A DNA stretch of 64,000 nucleotides, taken from NCBI RefSeq assembly GCF_022682495.2, contig NC_071390.1, forward strand, positions 101,998,294-102,062,293, written 5' to 3'. Within the stretch, counting starts at the first letter, position 1. Every line of letters starts with the position of its first letter. Position numbers and translations under genes: made by a program. Of the stretch, positions 23,396 through 34,892 are shown one piece after another. This DNA comes from Desmodus rotundus (taxonomy: Eukaryota > Chordata > Mammalia > Chiroptera > Phyllostomidae). The notes below the pieces were generated by a model. The model had not been told where the DNA came from. It saw only the letters and a program-made list of their open reading frames with translations, and ran no database searches.

Positions 23396-24304
23396 TCACA
23401 GACTGCTTAGTATTATAAGCACATCCATCAATTATGAAATGATTAAAGAATTATAAGCTTTAAAAGGAACATAGAAGTCCTGAATGATTTCAAAGTTATC
23501 AGATAAACACAAGGCCACTACTATCCTATTTTTATATGGATATTTTAATCCCATTTAAAATGATCAGACTTCTCATCAAGTGGAGGTGTAGGTAGACCCA
23601 CTTTGCCTCCTCTCAGCAACCACAGAGAGAGTTACAACTAAACCTCAAAACAATCAATACCCAGAACTGTCAGAAAATCGAACTGTATGGAAGTCTGACG
23701 ACAAGGACTTAAAGAAGCCACATTCACTCAGACAGATAGGGGGGTGGAGACTTGGAGATGGGTGGTCCCAAATTCACATGTGAATAAAAATCGGGAAGGG
23801 TACCTTGGGAGAAAAGAATCCCAGATCCAGGCCAGTCGGCACAGCCCAGGGTTCCAGCGCTGGGAAGATAAATCCCCATAACATCTGGCTGTAAAAACCA
23901 GTGGGGGTTGGGGTGGTGGAAAAAACTGCCTGCTTTTCAGGAGACTCTGCTTAAAGGGCTCCCATGGCCTTAGAGTGTACAGAAACCCACCCCCTCTGGG
24001 ATTCAGCACCAGGGCAACAGCTGGAAGGGCACGAGTTGCATATAGGGAGGGGGCGAAGTAACTGGAAATGGGGTGAGTGCTGGGCAAACCTCCAGAAGCC
24101 AGGCAGTAGCACTGTCCCCTCTCCAAGCCCTGCCCCCCACACAGAGCCACAAAGTGGTGAAGCAGGTTGCCCCACCCTGGCATTTACCTAACGCTCTGCC
24201 CCACACAATTTACAGTTGTTTCCTACAATAGGCCGTGCTACTAATGCAGGCAGTCAAAGCAGCTCTACCTAAAACACAGAAACAAACACAGGGAGGCTGC
24301 CAAA

Positions 24305-25382
24305 TTGAGGAGACAAAGAAATACGGCCTAACTGAAAGAACAGAACAAAACTCCAGAAAAAGAACTAAACAAAATAGAGATAACCAACCTATCAGAGGCA
24401 GAGTTCAAAACACTGGTGATCAGGATGCTCAGAGAACTCTCTGAGTACGGCAACAACACAAAGGGAGAAATGAAGGTTACACTAAATGAAATGAAGAAAA
24501 ATCTACAGGTAACCAACAGTGAAGGGGAGGAAGCTGGGATTCAAATCAATGATTTTGAACATAAGGAAGAAATAAGCATTCAACCAGAGCAGCAAGAAGA
24601 AACAAACATTCAAAAAAACGAGGGTAGGATAAGAAGCCTCAGGGCCATCTCCAAATGTACTAACATCTAAATCATAGGGGTGCCAGAACAAGCAAAGGCT
24701 GAGCAAGAAATTAAAAACTTATTTGAAAAAAATAAAGAACCCTGGCTTGTGTGGCTCTGTAGATTGAGCGCCAGCCTGCAAACCAAAGGGCCATGGGTTC
24801 GAGTCCCAGTCTAAGACAGATGCCTGGGTTGTGGGCCAGGTCTCCAGTAGGGAGTGGGTGAGAGGCAACTACACATTGATATTTCCCTCCCTCTCTTTCT
24901 CCCTCCCTTTTCCTCTCTAAAAATGAATAAAGCCTTAAAAAAAAAGAAAAAAATAATGGAAGAAAACTTTCCTAATTTGACAGTGGAAATAGACATACAA
25001 GCCCAGGAAGCACAGACAGTCTTAAACAAGTTGGACCCAAAGAGGACCACAACAAGACACATCATAATTAAAATGTCAAAGGTTAAAGATAAAGAGAGAA
25101 TCTTAAAAGTAGCAAGAGAAAAGCAGAATTATCTACAAGGGAGTTCCCATAAGACTGTCAGCTGATTTCTCAAAAGAAACTTTGCAGGCTACAGGGACTG
25201 GCAAGAAGTATTCAAAGTGGTAAAAAACAATGACCTACAACCTAGATTACTCAGTCCAGCAAAGCTATCGTTTAGAATGGAAGGGCAGATAAAATGCTTC
25301 CCAGACAAAGTAAAGCTAAAGAAGCTAACGGTTCGTAATCACCAAGCCATTATTACATGAAATGTTAACAGGACTTATCTAA
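24305..25382 (+). pseudogene. HAL1 ORF1p pseudogene (copy 2)
   Basis: The start codon is mutated (TTG AGG AGA CAA AGA). Coiled-coil remnants include TPEKELNKIEITNLSEAEFK. After the SINE, the frame resumes with NFPNLTVEIDIQAQEAQTVL, HIIIKMSKVKDKERILKVAR and the RRM/CTD end TAA at 25380-25382. It is clearly non-functional. Confidence 0.75.
24736..24945 (+). mobile_element. VES-type SINE inserted in HAL1 copy 2
   Basis: ACCCTGGCTTGTGTGGCTCT is followed by tRNA-like box B GGGTTCGAGTCCCAG, a TC-rich 3' part and an A-tail. The flanks GAAAAAAATAA at 24725-24735 and 24946-24956 are an exact 11-bp duplication of HAL1 sequence. Confidence 0.95.
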
Positions 25383-25899
25383 GAAAAAGATCAAAAACTA
25401 TGAACAGTAAAATGACAAGAAACTCACAACTATCAACAACTGATTCTCAAAAAACAAACTAAGCAAACAATCAGAACAGGAACAGAATCATAGATATGGA
25501 GATCATTTGCAGGGTTATCAGCTGGGATGGGGAAAGGAGAGAATGGGGGGAAAGGTACAGGGAGTAAGAAGCATAGATGGTAGGTACAAAATAGACAAGG
25601 GAGGTTAAGAATAGTATAGGAAATGGAGAAGCCAAATGCACGGGTCACCCAATGCATGACCCATGGACCTGAACAAAGCGGGCAGGACTGCCAGAGGGAA
25701 GGGGGTTACCGGGCAGAGGGGAGCAAAGGGGGGAAAATTGGGACAAATGTAATAGCATAATCAATAAAATATATTTTGTAAAAAAAAGAAATTAACAGCC
25801 TTATTTTCAGACTTTACTTTCTACTGTCTTCCTAAATATAATGTACAGCACCTGGAACCTGATGCTGTCATTTACCAGATCAACTGCAGTAGAATAACA

Positions 25900-26065
25900 G
25901 ACAGCCCCTGAGGGCTTGCCATGTGCTAAGCACTGTTCTTAGTGTTTTTCATTTGTAGGCCAGCTCATTTATCCTCAGAACCACTCCATGGGGTGGTGCT
26001 ATCTTATCCCCATATCTCAAAGATGAAGAGACTGAGGTAGAGAAACAACTTAGCAAAACAACTTC
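25900..26065 (-). repeat. MIR-type SINE, antisense, in CASP6 intron
   Basis: CATGTGCTAAGCACTGTTCT, TTATCCTCAGAACCACTCCA and AAGATGAAGAGACTGAGGTA follow the antisense MIR consensus. Confidence 0.75.
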
Positions 26066-26158
26066 CTCCCCTGTGGCGATCCTCCAGAGGGGCTCATAGT
26101 AATTTCCAATCTTCTGTCTTTGACAGTGTTGGCCCCTCCCTTTGTCATGACACAATCA

Positions 26159-26182
26159 TTTTGTGCATATATATGCACAAAA
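26159..26182. repeat. 24-bp perfect palindrome
   Basis: TTTTGTGCATATATATGCAC then AAAA equals its own reverse complement. Flanking TGTCATGACA strings at about 26144-26153 and ATGTCATGTCATGACAT just downstream add more self-complementarity. No known element was recognised. Confidence 0.9.
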
Positions 26183-27133
26183 ATGTCATGTCATGACATT
26201 TTTCTACTTCTCTGGGCCACCCTCCTCTGCATCTTTTCTCTGCTCATTCCTCACTGGTGTCCCTTAGTTCTGTTTTACACTCATTGTTCAGGCTCCACTT
26301 GCTGTGGGAAAACCCATTCGCTCCCATGGCTCCATTACCATCCCTCTCCTCATTACTCTCAAATTTCCTTCTCCAACCCAGGCTGCCCCTCTTAGGTCCC
26401 TGACCTATCCCTCCACAGCATGTCCCACAGACAGCCCAGTGTAGTTGTCCGAACAAGAAACCACGGAAATATCCATACTTTTCTTGTAGACTCCCTAATC
26501 CCTCCCCTTAATGCTCTACAGCAAGAAGTGGAATATGGTCATGGTGCTCTATGCCATTCATGAAAATACAGAGCTCCAACACTGGAAGATCAAGAATTTT
26601 CTTTTTTGTTCAAAATTCTTATGATGTACTAGGTGAGGTTATTTAGACCTAAAGCTGTTTTTATCACAATACCAATTTGGCAGGGGGAAAGAGCATCTTT
26701 GTTTAAGGGAGGATGTGAAAGGATGAAGCAAGTTAGGACTAGCACTCTCCATGCTGCATCCTTCCCACTGGCTTACACGCTCCCCAGCTCCCAGAGAACC
26801 CTCCCCAGCCTGGGCCGGCTGCCCTGCACCGCATCTCCACTCAGCAGGCACTTTCTCTGGTGGCTCCACCTTGACACCATGCTGGGCCATGCAGCAGCGC
26901 ACTGGTACAATTATTTTGAGTCATTTCAAATGTCAACTCTGGCAATAAAGAAACCAAGAATCTTTATTCTCTATGTTAAGAAAGAATTACTACTAATAAT
27001 TCCAATTGCTAGAAATCTAAAAAGGCCTTTCTAGTACTAGAGAAAGTCACTTTTGAAATTAGATTTAGTTGTTAATGATCACATGTACAGACCCTGGGCT
27101 TTATAATTCAGATTATAACATCATCAGTCTTAC

Positions 27134-27309
27134 CTGAATGATGAATATCTTGGGCTTTCCAACCAGGCTCTGACACTTGTCTCCTTTGAACAAGCCAGTC
27201 AGTGTCTGAATTTCAATTTTGGCGTCATAGGCGTAAATGTGGTTGCCTTCGCCGTGACTCAGGAAAACACACAAAAAGCAATCGGCATCTAGATGGCTCG
27301 AGGTTGATG
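27134..27309 (-). CDS. CASP6: CASP6 coding exon 5 (catalytic His121)
   Basis: The exon is 176 bp, from acceptor CCTTTATAG to donor TTCAG/GTAAGA. It contains [20 protein letters not shown] with catalytic His121, and GKPKIFIIQ just before the active-site Cys. It encodes the core of the large subunit. Confidence 0.97.
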
Positions 27310-27904
27310 CTATAAAGGCCCCCAAAATTCATACAGAAATGAAAATAAGAGGCTTATTATCTGCATATTCAAATCCAGTTGACTAACAGTAGGATAAAGT
27401 TATACGCATATTATCGAGGGAGGGAGAAAATCGGTTATTCTTATAGTAAATGTAAAATATCTGTAATGAAACATGACTTATTTTAGTCAAATAATTTATA
27501 CCATACTGTATCTGATGTTTTTTAACTCAAAACTGTTAAATCTCAAAGTAAGAGAATTTGAACAGATTTCATTAGTTTTTCTAAAGCACACAAAAAAATG
27601 ACATGTAAAACATAAAGAGATATTGTGAGGAAGCCCCTTCAACATCCAAGTCATTGTGGCAGTAAAAGTTTTCTGAATCAGCAGAGAGCTGCTCCGAGCA
27701 GCCTGGAGAGACCCAGAAACTGCTTCTTAACATTCCCTGTGTGTTGCTGCACCTGCAATGAATGCAGCGCCTTTCATAGCAGTTAGAGCTTCCAAAGAGT
27801 GTTGAGACGCGAGACTGATGTCCTCCAAAGCTCATGAGCAAGCAAAATAGAAAACTCGGTGAGCAACCAGTTAAAATTAAAATGATAAACATTAAAAAAG
27901 AGTG

Positions 27905-28675
27905 CTGGTGTGGAGGTTCCTCAAAAAGTTAAAAATAGAACTACCATGTGATCTAGTAATTCCATACTTGGGTATTTATCCAAAGAGAATGAAAACACAA
28001 ATTTGAAAAGATATATATGCACCTCTACGTTCATGCAGCATTACTTATAACAACTTACATTTGTAAACAATGTAAGCAGCCATTGATGACTGGATGGACA
28101 AAGAAAGTGTGGTGTATATATATGTTATTCAATCATAAAAAAAGAATAAAATCTTGCTACTGCAACAACATATATGGAGCTACAGGGTATTATGCTAAGT
28201 GAAATAAATCAGAGAAAGACAAATACTGTATGATTTCACTTATATTTGAAATCTAAAAAATCCAATCAACCAACTAAACATAAAACCAAGCTCACAGACA
28301 TGAAGCACAGATTGGAAGTTGCCGGAGGAAACAGGAGGGTGGGAATGGGCAAGAGGGGTGAAGGGGTCAAAAGGTACAAACTTCCAGATACAAAATAAGC
28401 CGGGGATATAAAACATGACGGGGATGTCATGTACAGCATGGGAATGACAGTTAATAATATTGTATTGCATACCTGAAAATTGCTAAGAGAGTAAATCCTC
28501 TTTCAGGATTAAATTTTTTAGAAAAAAGTCTTCATCATGAGAAAAAAATGCGGTAACTATGGATGGTGAAGGGTGGTAACTAGACTTATTAGGAACTAGA
28601 CATTTCGCAATTATATTGTACACCTGAAACTAATATAATGTTATATATCAAGTATACCTAAAAACAGAGCTCTGA
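27905..28675 (+). mobile_element. L1 3'-end fragment, sense, in CASP6 intron 4
   Basis: AAAAATAGAACTACCATGTG, TGGATGGACAAAGAAAGTGT, GATTTCACTTATATTTGAAA and the end TACACCTGAAACTAATATAA are the usual 3' ORF2/UTR strings of L1M-type elements. The frame is broken and the 5' part is absent. Confidence 0.85.
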
Positions 28676-29196
28676 AGAAAGTTTAAATTATATAAATATT
28701 ATAATAGTCCATCGGCAAAAGACTTGAAAACCCATGGCACGCAGTGATTATGATAAACGTACATTGTTAAAATACCTCCTGCATAGTGATGCAGAAATTA
28801 AGAGATAATGTATATAAATCAACAGTATTTTGAAGTCAGTAAAAAAACCTTGGGTGTGGAAGGAGTCAATTAAAAAATCACTGTCCAACATATGTAGTGT
28901 TTGCATTTTAGACTTTTAATTGCCAAATGAAGATGGCATTTCATTCATTTCTAGAATAATGGGCTATAACTCATGGTATGCTAAGTATACACTTCGGAGG
29001 CATAATACTTTGCAAGGGTCTCTAAATCTGGTGGGTAACATGTAAGCAGTCAGGCACAACCAGAAGCCTCTAACCCACACCACATTAATTGGTAAGACTT
29101 TTTACAGCACAGTTAATTATTTGGACCTGTCTTTTCACATAGGATAATTAAGATACTCAGTCCCATCAGAGGAAGATGAACAGGAAAACTACTTAC
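28676..29196. other. CASP6 intron 4, nothing recognised
   Basis: No repeat or exon-like motif is seen up to the splice donor of exon 4. Confidence 0.45.
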
Positions 29197-29273
29197 CCTC
29201 ATGAATTTTGAGCAACAGTTCTTCTGCTTTAAGATCATTAAAGCATTTCACTTCAAATCCTAGATCTGACAAC
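29197..29273 (-). CDS. CASP6: CASP6 coding exon 4
   Basis: The exon is 77 bp, from acceptor CACCAG to donor GAGG/GTAAGT. It encodes [20 protein letters not shown] and LKIHE. One base at each end belongs to a split codon, and both junctions restore sense codons. Confidence 0.95.
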
Positions 29274-29504
29274 CTGGTGACAGGTTAAATTGTGTATTAG
29301 CTTATGAGTTACTGAAAGCTGTCACATACCCTACCTGAGGAATTTATATGCATTTTATACCACATAAGTTGTCTTTTCTTTAGGGGGAAAGAAAAATCAA
29401 ATGTGACAATGAAGGTTTTCCCGGATCATCCACAGTAAGAAAGGACTGACTAGTAATGGCGACTGACTCAAGGTAGAATACTGGGTCTGCTGTGCAAATC
29501 AGGT

Positions 29505-29827
29505 GGCCCTTGGACAACAGGGGTTTGAACTTCGAGGATGCAGGTATACGCAGATTTTTTCCAATAGCTACCTGTACTGTTTTCGATTTGTGGTTGAGAG
29601 TCCGCAGATGCAGAGGGCTGACTATGAGTTGATCTACATCCTGCACCATTTTATACAAGGGACTTGAACACCTGTCCATTTTCGTATCCAGAGGAGTCCT
29701 GGAACCTAATCGATCCCCTGTGGATACTGAGGGACCACTTAGGTTTGGAGGAGTCAAAAGTTAGATGTGGATTTTTTACTGTGTGGGCGGTCGGCGCTCC
29801 TCACCCCTGAGTTTTCAAGTCAACTGT
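29505..29827 (+). repeat. Tigger/pogo-type MITE (MER-class) in CASP6 intron 3
   Basis: The left end CCCTTGGACAACAGGGGTTT and the right end CTGAGTTTTCAAGTCAACTG are imperfect inverted repeats. ATACGCAGATTTTTTCC and GCGGTCGGCGCTCCTCACCC are typical internal strings of this old mammalian DNA transposon family. Confidence 0.7.
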
Positions 29828-30034
29828 ATATTTGTAACAATACAGAGCTTGTGAACATTGAATAGAACAGGGTTAAGAAGAAAACTCAGGCAGGTTCTTA
29901 GGGGTGGGGTCTGTGCCCAACTGAGGCTCAACCTCAAATACTCTTGCTCTGTTATTTCTTCAGCGTGGGCAAGTTTCCGTAAGCAGTTATCACTTAAATA
30001 GCTCATCACCTTGACCTGCAGATAAAACTACTAC

Positions 30035-30181
30035 CTGCGCATGAGGTTGTCCCTGTCCGCACTGGTGCCCCGCCTCTCCGGCAGTGTTAAGTGCCAGAAG
30101 AACCTCTCATGATTGAAGATTAGCGCAAGTCCTCTCCTCTTGTGGTCCATTTTGTACTTTTCTGCTGGATCAAACGTTTCA
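30035..30181 (-). CDS. CASP6: CASP6 coding exon 3 (start of large subunit)
   Basis: The exon is 147 bp, from acceptor CATTAACAG to donor GCGCAG/GTAGTA. It encodes [13 protein letters not shown], then [20 protein letters not shown] and ADRDNLMR. Arg64, one of the substrate-pocket residues known in caspase-6, lies in LPERRG. The donor GTAGTA is weaker than consensus, but the reading frame across the junction (R-L-SDLGFE) is correct. Confidence 0.95.
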
Positions 30182-30706
30182 CTGTTAATGAAAAGTTTAA
30201 AAACAATCAGTTTAAGTCATATTACACGATGAGCTCCTCACAGCCCAGGGAGGCCTGCTGCTTCCTCCTCCTCTGCCAGGCTGCCACAGCGCCGGTGTGC
30301 ACCAGGGAAGCCTCTCGCCATGCTAGCAAGGACAGCCCTGAAATATTCCTCTGCCAGTTGGTAAACAGCAGCCATTGTGCGCACCCACCCGCAGCCCACC
30401 TACAGGGGGATCTCTCCCCTGGGTCTCCAAGATCTGGCCACCAAGGACAACGGCCTGCCCGGGGCCCACCTCTAGCGCTAGGGCCCATGCCACCCAACCC
30501 TTGAATATTCTGAACACCACTCTGGGTCCTCTCACAGCCAGGGCAGGAAATAATCTGTATCATCTTCAAATTAACTCTCCAAATGCTAGAACCTGACATA
30601 CTCAGTTCCACCTTCCAGTTCCCGGTCCCTTTCTTGCTTTGATTTTTATAATCTGATCATGACCTCCATAGGAAGAGATTTTTATTAGAAAAGAGCATAT
30701 TTTTAC
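30182..30706. other. CASP6 intron 2, GC-rich, no repeat recognised
   Basis: A short (525-bp) intron whose middle (30240-30540) is GC-rich. Open frames up to 129 codons cross it on both strands but have no recognisable motif and overlap the intron only. Confidence 0.45.
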
Positions 30707-30749
30707 CTCTTATAGAAGGCATCTGTTTCTGTTATACTTTGTTCCTCAC
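30707..30749 (-). CDS. CASP6: CASP6 coding exon 2 (prodomain cleavage site)
   Basis: This is a 43-bp exon with acceptor TTTTTTAATAG and donor AAGAG/GTAAAA. It encodes GEEQSITETDAFYK. TETD23 is the prodomain processing site. The exon is too short to show as an open frame by itself and was found from its splice sites and phase. Confidence 0.92.
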
Positions 30750-31321
30750 CTATTAAAAAAAAGTCGATTTGTGTTAATTAATTTACTTCTTGACGTATGG
30801 TCGTGAAACACAGCAAAGACTCCCACCTGGATGCCTAAGACTCTCTGTTCTGGCATATAAAAAGGAGGGTAAGGGAAAAGGAAGGGAAACTGCTTAATAA
30901 TAGATGAATGAACTAAAAAGTAATGGCTTAATTCCTTCTCACCTCCAACTCTTACCTGCAAAAATAGCAAAGAATATTATACAGAGAAGTGGAGAATATA
31001 TGCAAATGCATTCTTTGTAAAATAAGCCTAGAGTAACTGTTTTTTGGTTATGGAACTCAAATGGAAGTGTTTTTGTAAATGTTCTCTGAAACAGAAGAAA
31101 TTAAGTCATTCAGGAGAACTGAAACACACTGTGCGGTTATGGGAAGAGGATGAAGTCTGGGTGGGGGAAGGGCAGGGGCGGGGCAAAGACTTAGACTCTG
31201 GCTCTCCAGAATGACACCTTTGCACTTACAGCCCCATGACGGAGACCCTGTGCTCCCAACTTTCGATCAGACTTCCTCACCCTCTGGACAGCCTTTCATC
31301 GAATCCCTCTCCATTCCCTAG

Positions 31322-31765
31322 AACAGTGCTGTGCAATAGGACTTTCTGTGATGGTGGAATTGTTCTATAACTGTGCTGTCCCATAGGGTAGCCACTGGCC
31401 ACATAAGGCTCTTGAGCACCTGACACGTGGCTATTGCAACTGAGAAACTCAATTTTTTAAAACGATTTTATTTATTTATTTTTTAGAGAAAGGGGAAGGG
31501 AGGGAGAAAGAGAGGGAGAGAAACATCAATGTGTGGTTGCCCCACCGGGGACCCAGCCTGCAACCCAGGCATGTGCTCTGACTGGGAATCGAACTGGCAA
31601 CCCTTTGTTTTGCAGCCTGAGCTTAATCCACTGAGCTACACCAGCCAGGGCCTTGACTTTTAATTTTATTTCACTTCAATTAATTGAAATTTAAATAACC
31701 ACACATGGCTGGTGGGCAGCATGGTGAGTCTAGCATCTTCTACAATGAGGCTCCATATGCCCATA
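31322..31765 (+). repeat. MER5A-like hAT MITE split by a bat SINE
   Basis: AACAGTGCTGTGCAATAGGA, TAACTGTGCTGTCCCATAGG, GTAGCCACTGGCCACATAAG on the left, and AATTGAAATTTAAATAACCA, CACATGGCTGGTGGGCAGC on the right are MER5A-like. The SINE at about 31458-31651 separates the two halves. Confidence 0.8.
31458..31651 (-). mobile_element. VES-type SINE, antisense, inserted in MER5A
   Basis: It reads from TTTATTTATTTATTTTTTAG to GAGCTACACCAGCCAGGGC. The target duplication is obscured by A/T-rich flanks. It lies in CASP6 intron 1. Confidence 0.9.
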
Positions 31766-32329
31766 ATTTGTTTTCACTTGATAAATTCAACAGTTCAGAG
31801 GGGAGAGAGAAAGAATAAGCAAAAATGCTAACAGTACAGCAGGACGCACCTCAGTTGAGGTCTTTCAGGAAGAAGGATGGACCCTACAATATAGGCTCCT
31901 ACCATTACCTCCTAGCCAAGAGGGTCGTGTTCCTCCCACTCCATACTCCCTCCCTGACACCTGACTGTTCTCACCTCTTATTTCCTCACCGACATTATCC
32001 ACCCTGGGAGTGAGGGCAAGGTGTGGAATCCAACCCAAGTGCCTCTGACCAGTCACGCTCAGCCCATTCCTCCTGGAATTCACCCAGCACTCAGAGCCAA
32101 GCAAGACCCCACTAAGTCGTCCTCCCGTCCAATAGCCTCTAAATCGGTTTTTCTCCACCTCTGCATCAATTCCTGGCCTGGGTGATAAAATGAGATCCCT
32201 GGATCCTAACCCAGACTTAGAGAAAGAGAGTCCTGGGAGAGGGGACAATCTACACTTCTGACAAGGTAATTTTTACTCACACCACAGACTGGGAGTCGAC
32301 AGCAGCCTCTCTAATGTATGGTCTCTATC

Positions 32330-33875
32330 TCCCAAGGTTTCCACACACTGTTCTCCACACATTGTTCTACTGAAACACTTCCCACTCTCCGCCCTGCTCT
32401 ACTGGGACACTTCCTGTTCCACACACACCACTCTATGGGAGGCATTTCCTACTCCGTACTTGGCTCTACTGGAATACTTTCTACTCCACACACTACTCTT
32501 TTGGGAGACTTCCTCTATGACAATGCTCTACCTGGAGATATTTCCGTACAGCACATACCCTTCTATAGAGACAGTTCACACTAGTCAGTGCTCTACCCAA
32601 GGATACTTCTCGACTGCACATACTACTCAGCTCGAATTCTTCCCACTAGCCCGTGCTCTACTCGGAGATGTTTTCCTTTCGCACACAGTGCCATACCAAG
32701 GATACTTCCTACTCTCCCCACTGCTCTGTCTGCCTCTGTACACAGCATACCCAGGATCCTTCCCAATTCCCACATGACTCACCTCATACAGTCTACCGCC
32801 CTGCTGTCCTACGCCATCCACAAACTGCTCTACCCAGAATTCTTCCTTTGCCACACATTGCTCTACTGAGCATACTTCCTACTCCACAAACCGCCCTACC
32901 AGAACGCTCTCTAATCCACCATCTGCTCTATGGCAGATACTTCCTACTCCATACAGTGTTCCACTGGGATGCTTCCTACTGATATACTTCCTACTCCCCC
33001 CTACACTACAAACTGTTCTACTCGGAACACTTCCCACTTCACACATTGGTCTACCTGGACACATCCCTGTCCTCACTGCTCTTACCAGGATACTCCATGT
33101 TCTATAGTGTTTACCAGGGACACTTCCTCCTCCACACACTGCTCTATGAGTAATACTTCCCGCTACACACTCTGCCCTTCATGGATGCTTGCACTCCACA
33201 CATACTCTACTACAGACATCCTGCTCCCCACACTGCTCTATGAGTAATACTTCCCGCTACACACTCTGCCCTTCATGGATGCTTGCACTCCACACATACT
33301 CTACTACAGACATCCTGCTCCCCACACTGCTCTATGAGTAATACTTCCCGCTACACACTCTGCCCTTCATGGATGCTTGCACTCCACACATACTCTACTA
33401 CAGACATCCTGCTCCCCACTCTGCTCTATGAGTAATACTTCCCGCTACACACTCTGCCCTTCATGGATGCTTGTACTCCACACATACTCTACTACAGACA
33501 TCCTGCTCCCCACTCTGCTCTATGAGTAATACTTCCCGCTACACACTCTGCCCTTCATGGATGCTTGCACTCCACACATACTCTACTACAGACATCCTGC
33601 TCCCCACTCTGCTCTGCTACGGATACTTCTTCCTACCGCGCCCACTGGTCAAATGGGATACTTCTTGCTCCACTTCCCGCTCTATCAAGAACACATCCTA
33701 CTCAAATACTGCTCTACATATATACTTCCCATCTACCAGGTACTTCCTACACCACATACTGTTATATCCAGGACACCTCTTTAATCCATCAACTCTCCTG
33801 CCTGGAATACTTCCTGCCCCACACACTGTGCTGGGGGGATACTTCCTACTCCTTATACTGCTCTGCTGAGGCAGC
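32330..33875. repeat. Tandem minisatellite array of ~31-bp units in CASP6 intron 1
   Basis: About 1.5 kb consists of degenerate repeats of roughly 31 bp with core CACTGCTCTACTGGGATACT then TCCTACTCCAC. Variants recur across the whole span (for example near 32388, 32455, 32856, 32950 and 33800). The plus strand has few stops, which creates several overlapping open frames (89-132 codons). Because the unit length is not a multiple of three, none is a plausible protein gene. Confidence 0.92.
33146..33614. repeat. 94-bp higher-order repeat, five near-identical copies
   Basis: ATGAGTAATACTTCCCGCTA recurs with TGAG at 33147, 33241, 33335, 33429 and 33523, exactly 94 bp apart each time. Each copy contains three diverged ~31-bp subunits (starting near CTGCTCTATGAG, TCTGCCCTTCATGG and CATACTCTACTACAG). 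Copies differ by only one or two bases, far less than the subunits differ from each other. Confidence 0.96.
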
Positions 33876-34884
33876 AGAGCGATTTTCTCTTTCCGTTTTC
33901 AAAAGCATTCCACGATCTACCTCCTTTTAATAACCTCATCATCTTATCTTTAAAGCAATTATATTAAAAAGAAATAGAATAACCTAAACACAAGAAATCC
34001 TTGTCTGTGAGCCAGTTACCTCCTTCACCCCTCAAAAGCCTGCACAATTTGGAGAGCACTGAGTCTCTTCCGTGGCGCACGAAGATGTAGTAGCAGACCC
34101 GGCAGCTTCAGTCTTCTAGCTTTTGCACCAAACTGGCTAGTAAGCCTAAGGCAGCTTGATGTGAGCCTGTCAGAAGCTATGACAAATGGCCGCTCACCAA
34201 ACTAAATCAAGTCTTTGAGCATGAAAGCATTGGTGGAGACGTACACTCCATTGGGTCTTTAGTTTTTTTATGGTCCCAGGAAGGAGCTTCACAGTTCCTC
34301 CTAGCCAGGTATAATTCCAGATGTGCATTTGGGTTGTCACCAAATACTGCCCTTTGCTTAATCAAGTCCTATCAATTTAGGAATGATAGCTACTTTTCAG
34401 GAGTGATAGCTAGTTTTCAGTAGCTCAGGATAATCTGTTTAAAATGACATTCCTTTTCAAAGTTAACAGATTAGGCATTCTCAGTGAGAGATTTTTGAAA
34501 AGCGTTTTGCTGTTATTGTTAATACTATGGACTCTAAAAACTTTAGTTCTGATCCTGGCCAGCTCTAACCTTCCCTCTAATATAAACGTACACCCTGCAT
34601 CCTGCAATACTAATTAATAACCAGGTCCAGCTGTCAGTCTAGTCTAACAGTCTGTCGAATCAGAACAGAAAGCCATGGAGACAGAACCTAAGTTCCAATA
34701 CTTTCCTGGAGTTGATAAACCTTAGCCAGGTTTCAGAGATATAATACATAATGACTCTATCAGTCACTCTAAGCCGAATGTCCCACAAGGACAAGCTCTC
34801 GGGAAGGTTGCACGTTAACAAGTACCATTATACTGCACGAACACAAATAAATTGGTCAAAAGGGTAAATGGCTTTGTTGACATA
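33876..34884. other. CASP6 intron 1, nothing recognised
   Basis: No repeat or gene could be named between the minisatellite and the next SINE. Confidence 0.45.
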
Positions 34885-34892
34885 GAGAAAAT

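Larger units (their letters stand above)
23575..25785 (+). mobile_element. HAL1-type half-LINE (copy 2), antisense in CASP6 intron
   Basis: The layout matches copy 1: 5' UTR from about 23575, decayed ORF1, and 3' UTR ending GTAATAGCATAATCAATAAA. The 3' UTR contains AAAATAGACAAGGGAGGTTA, a subtype sequence absent from copies 1 and 3. ORF1 is interrupted by a SINE. No ORF2 is present. Confidence 0.85.

Noticed and set aside
24740..24800. Possible tRNA gene (box A/B-like sequence)
   Set aside because: It is the tRNA-derived head of a VES SINE, with target duplication and TC-rich 3' part, not a free tRNA gene. The same applies to the other SINE copies.
32318..33930. Overlapping open frames up to 132 codons in CASP6 intron 1
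   Set aside because: They are a by-product of the stop-poor tandem array. The 31- and 94-bp periods rotate the frame, and no domain or start context is present.
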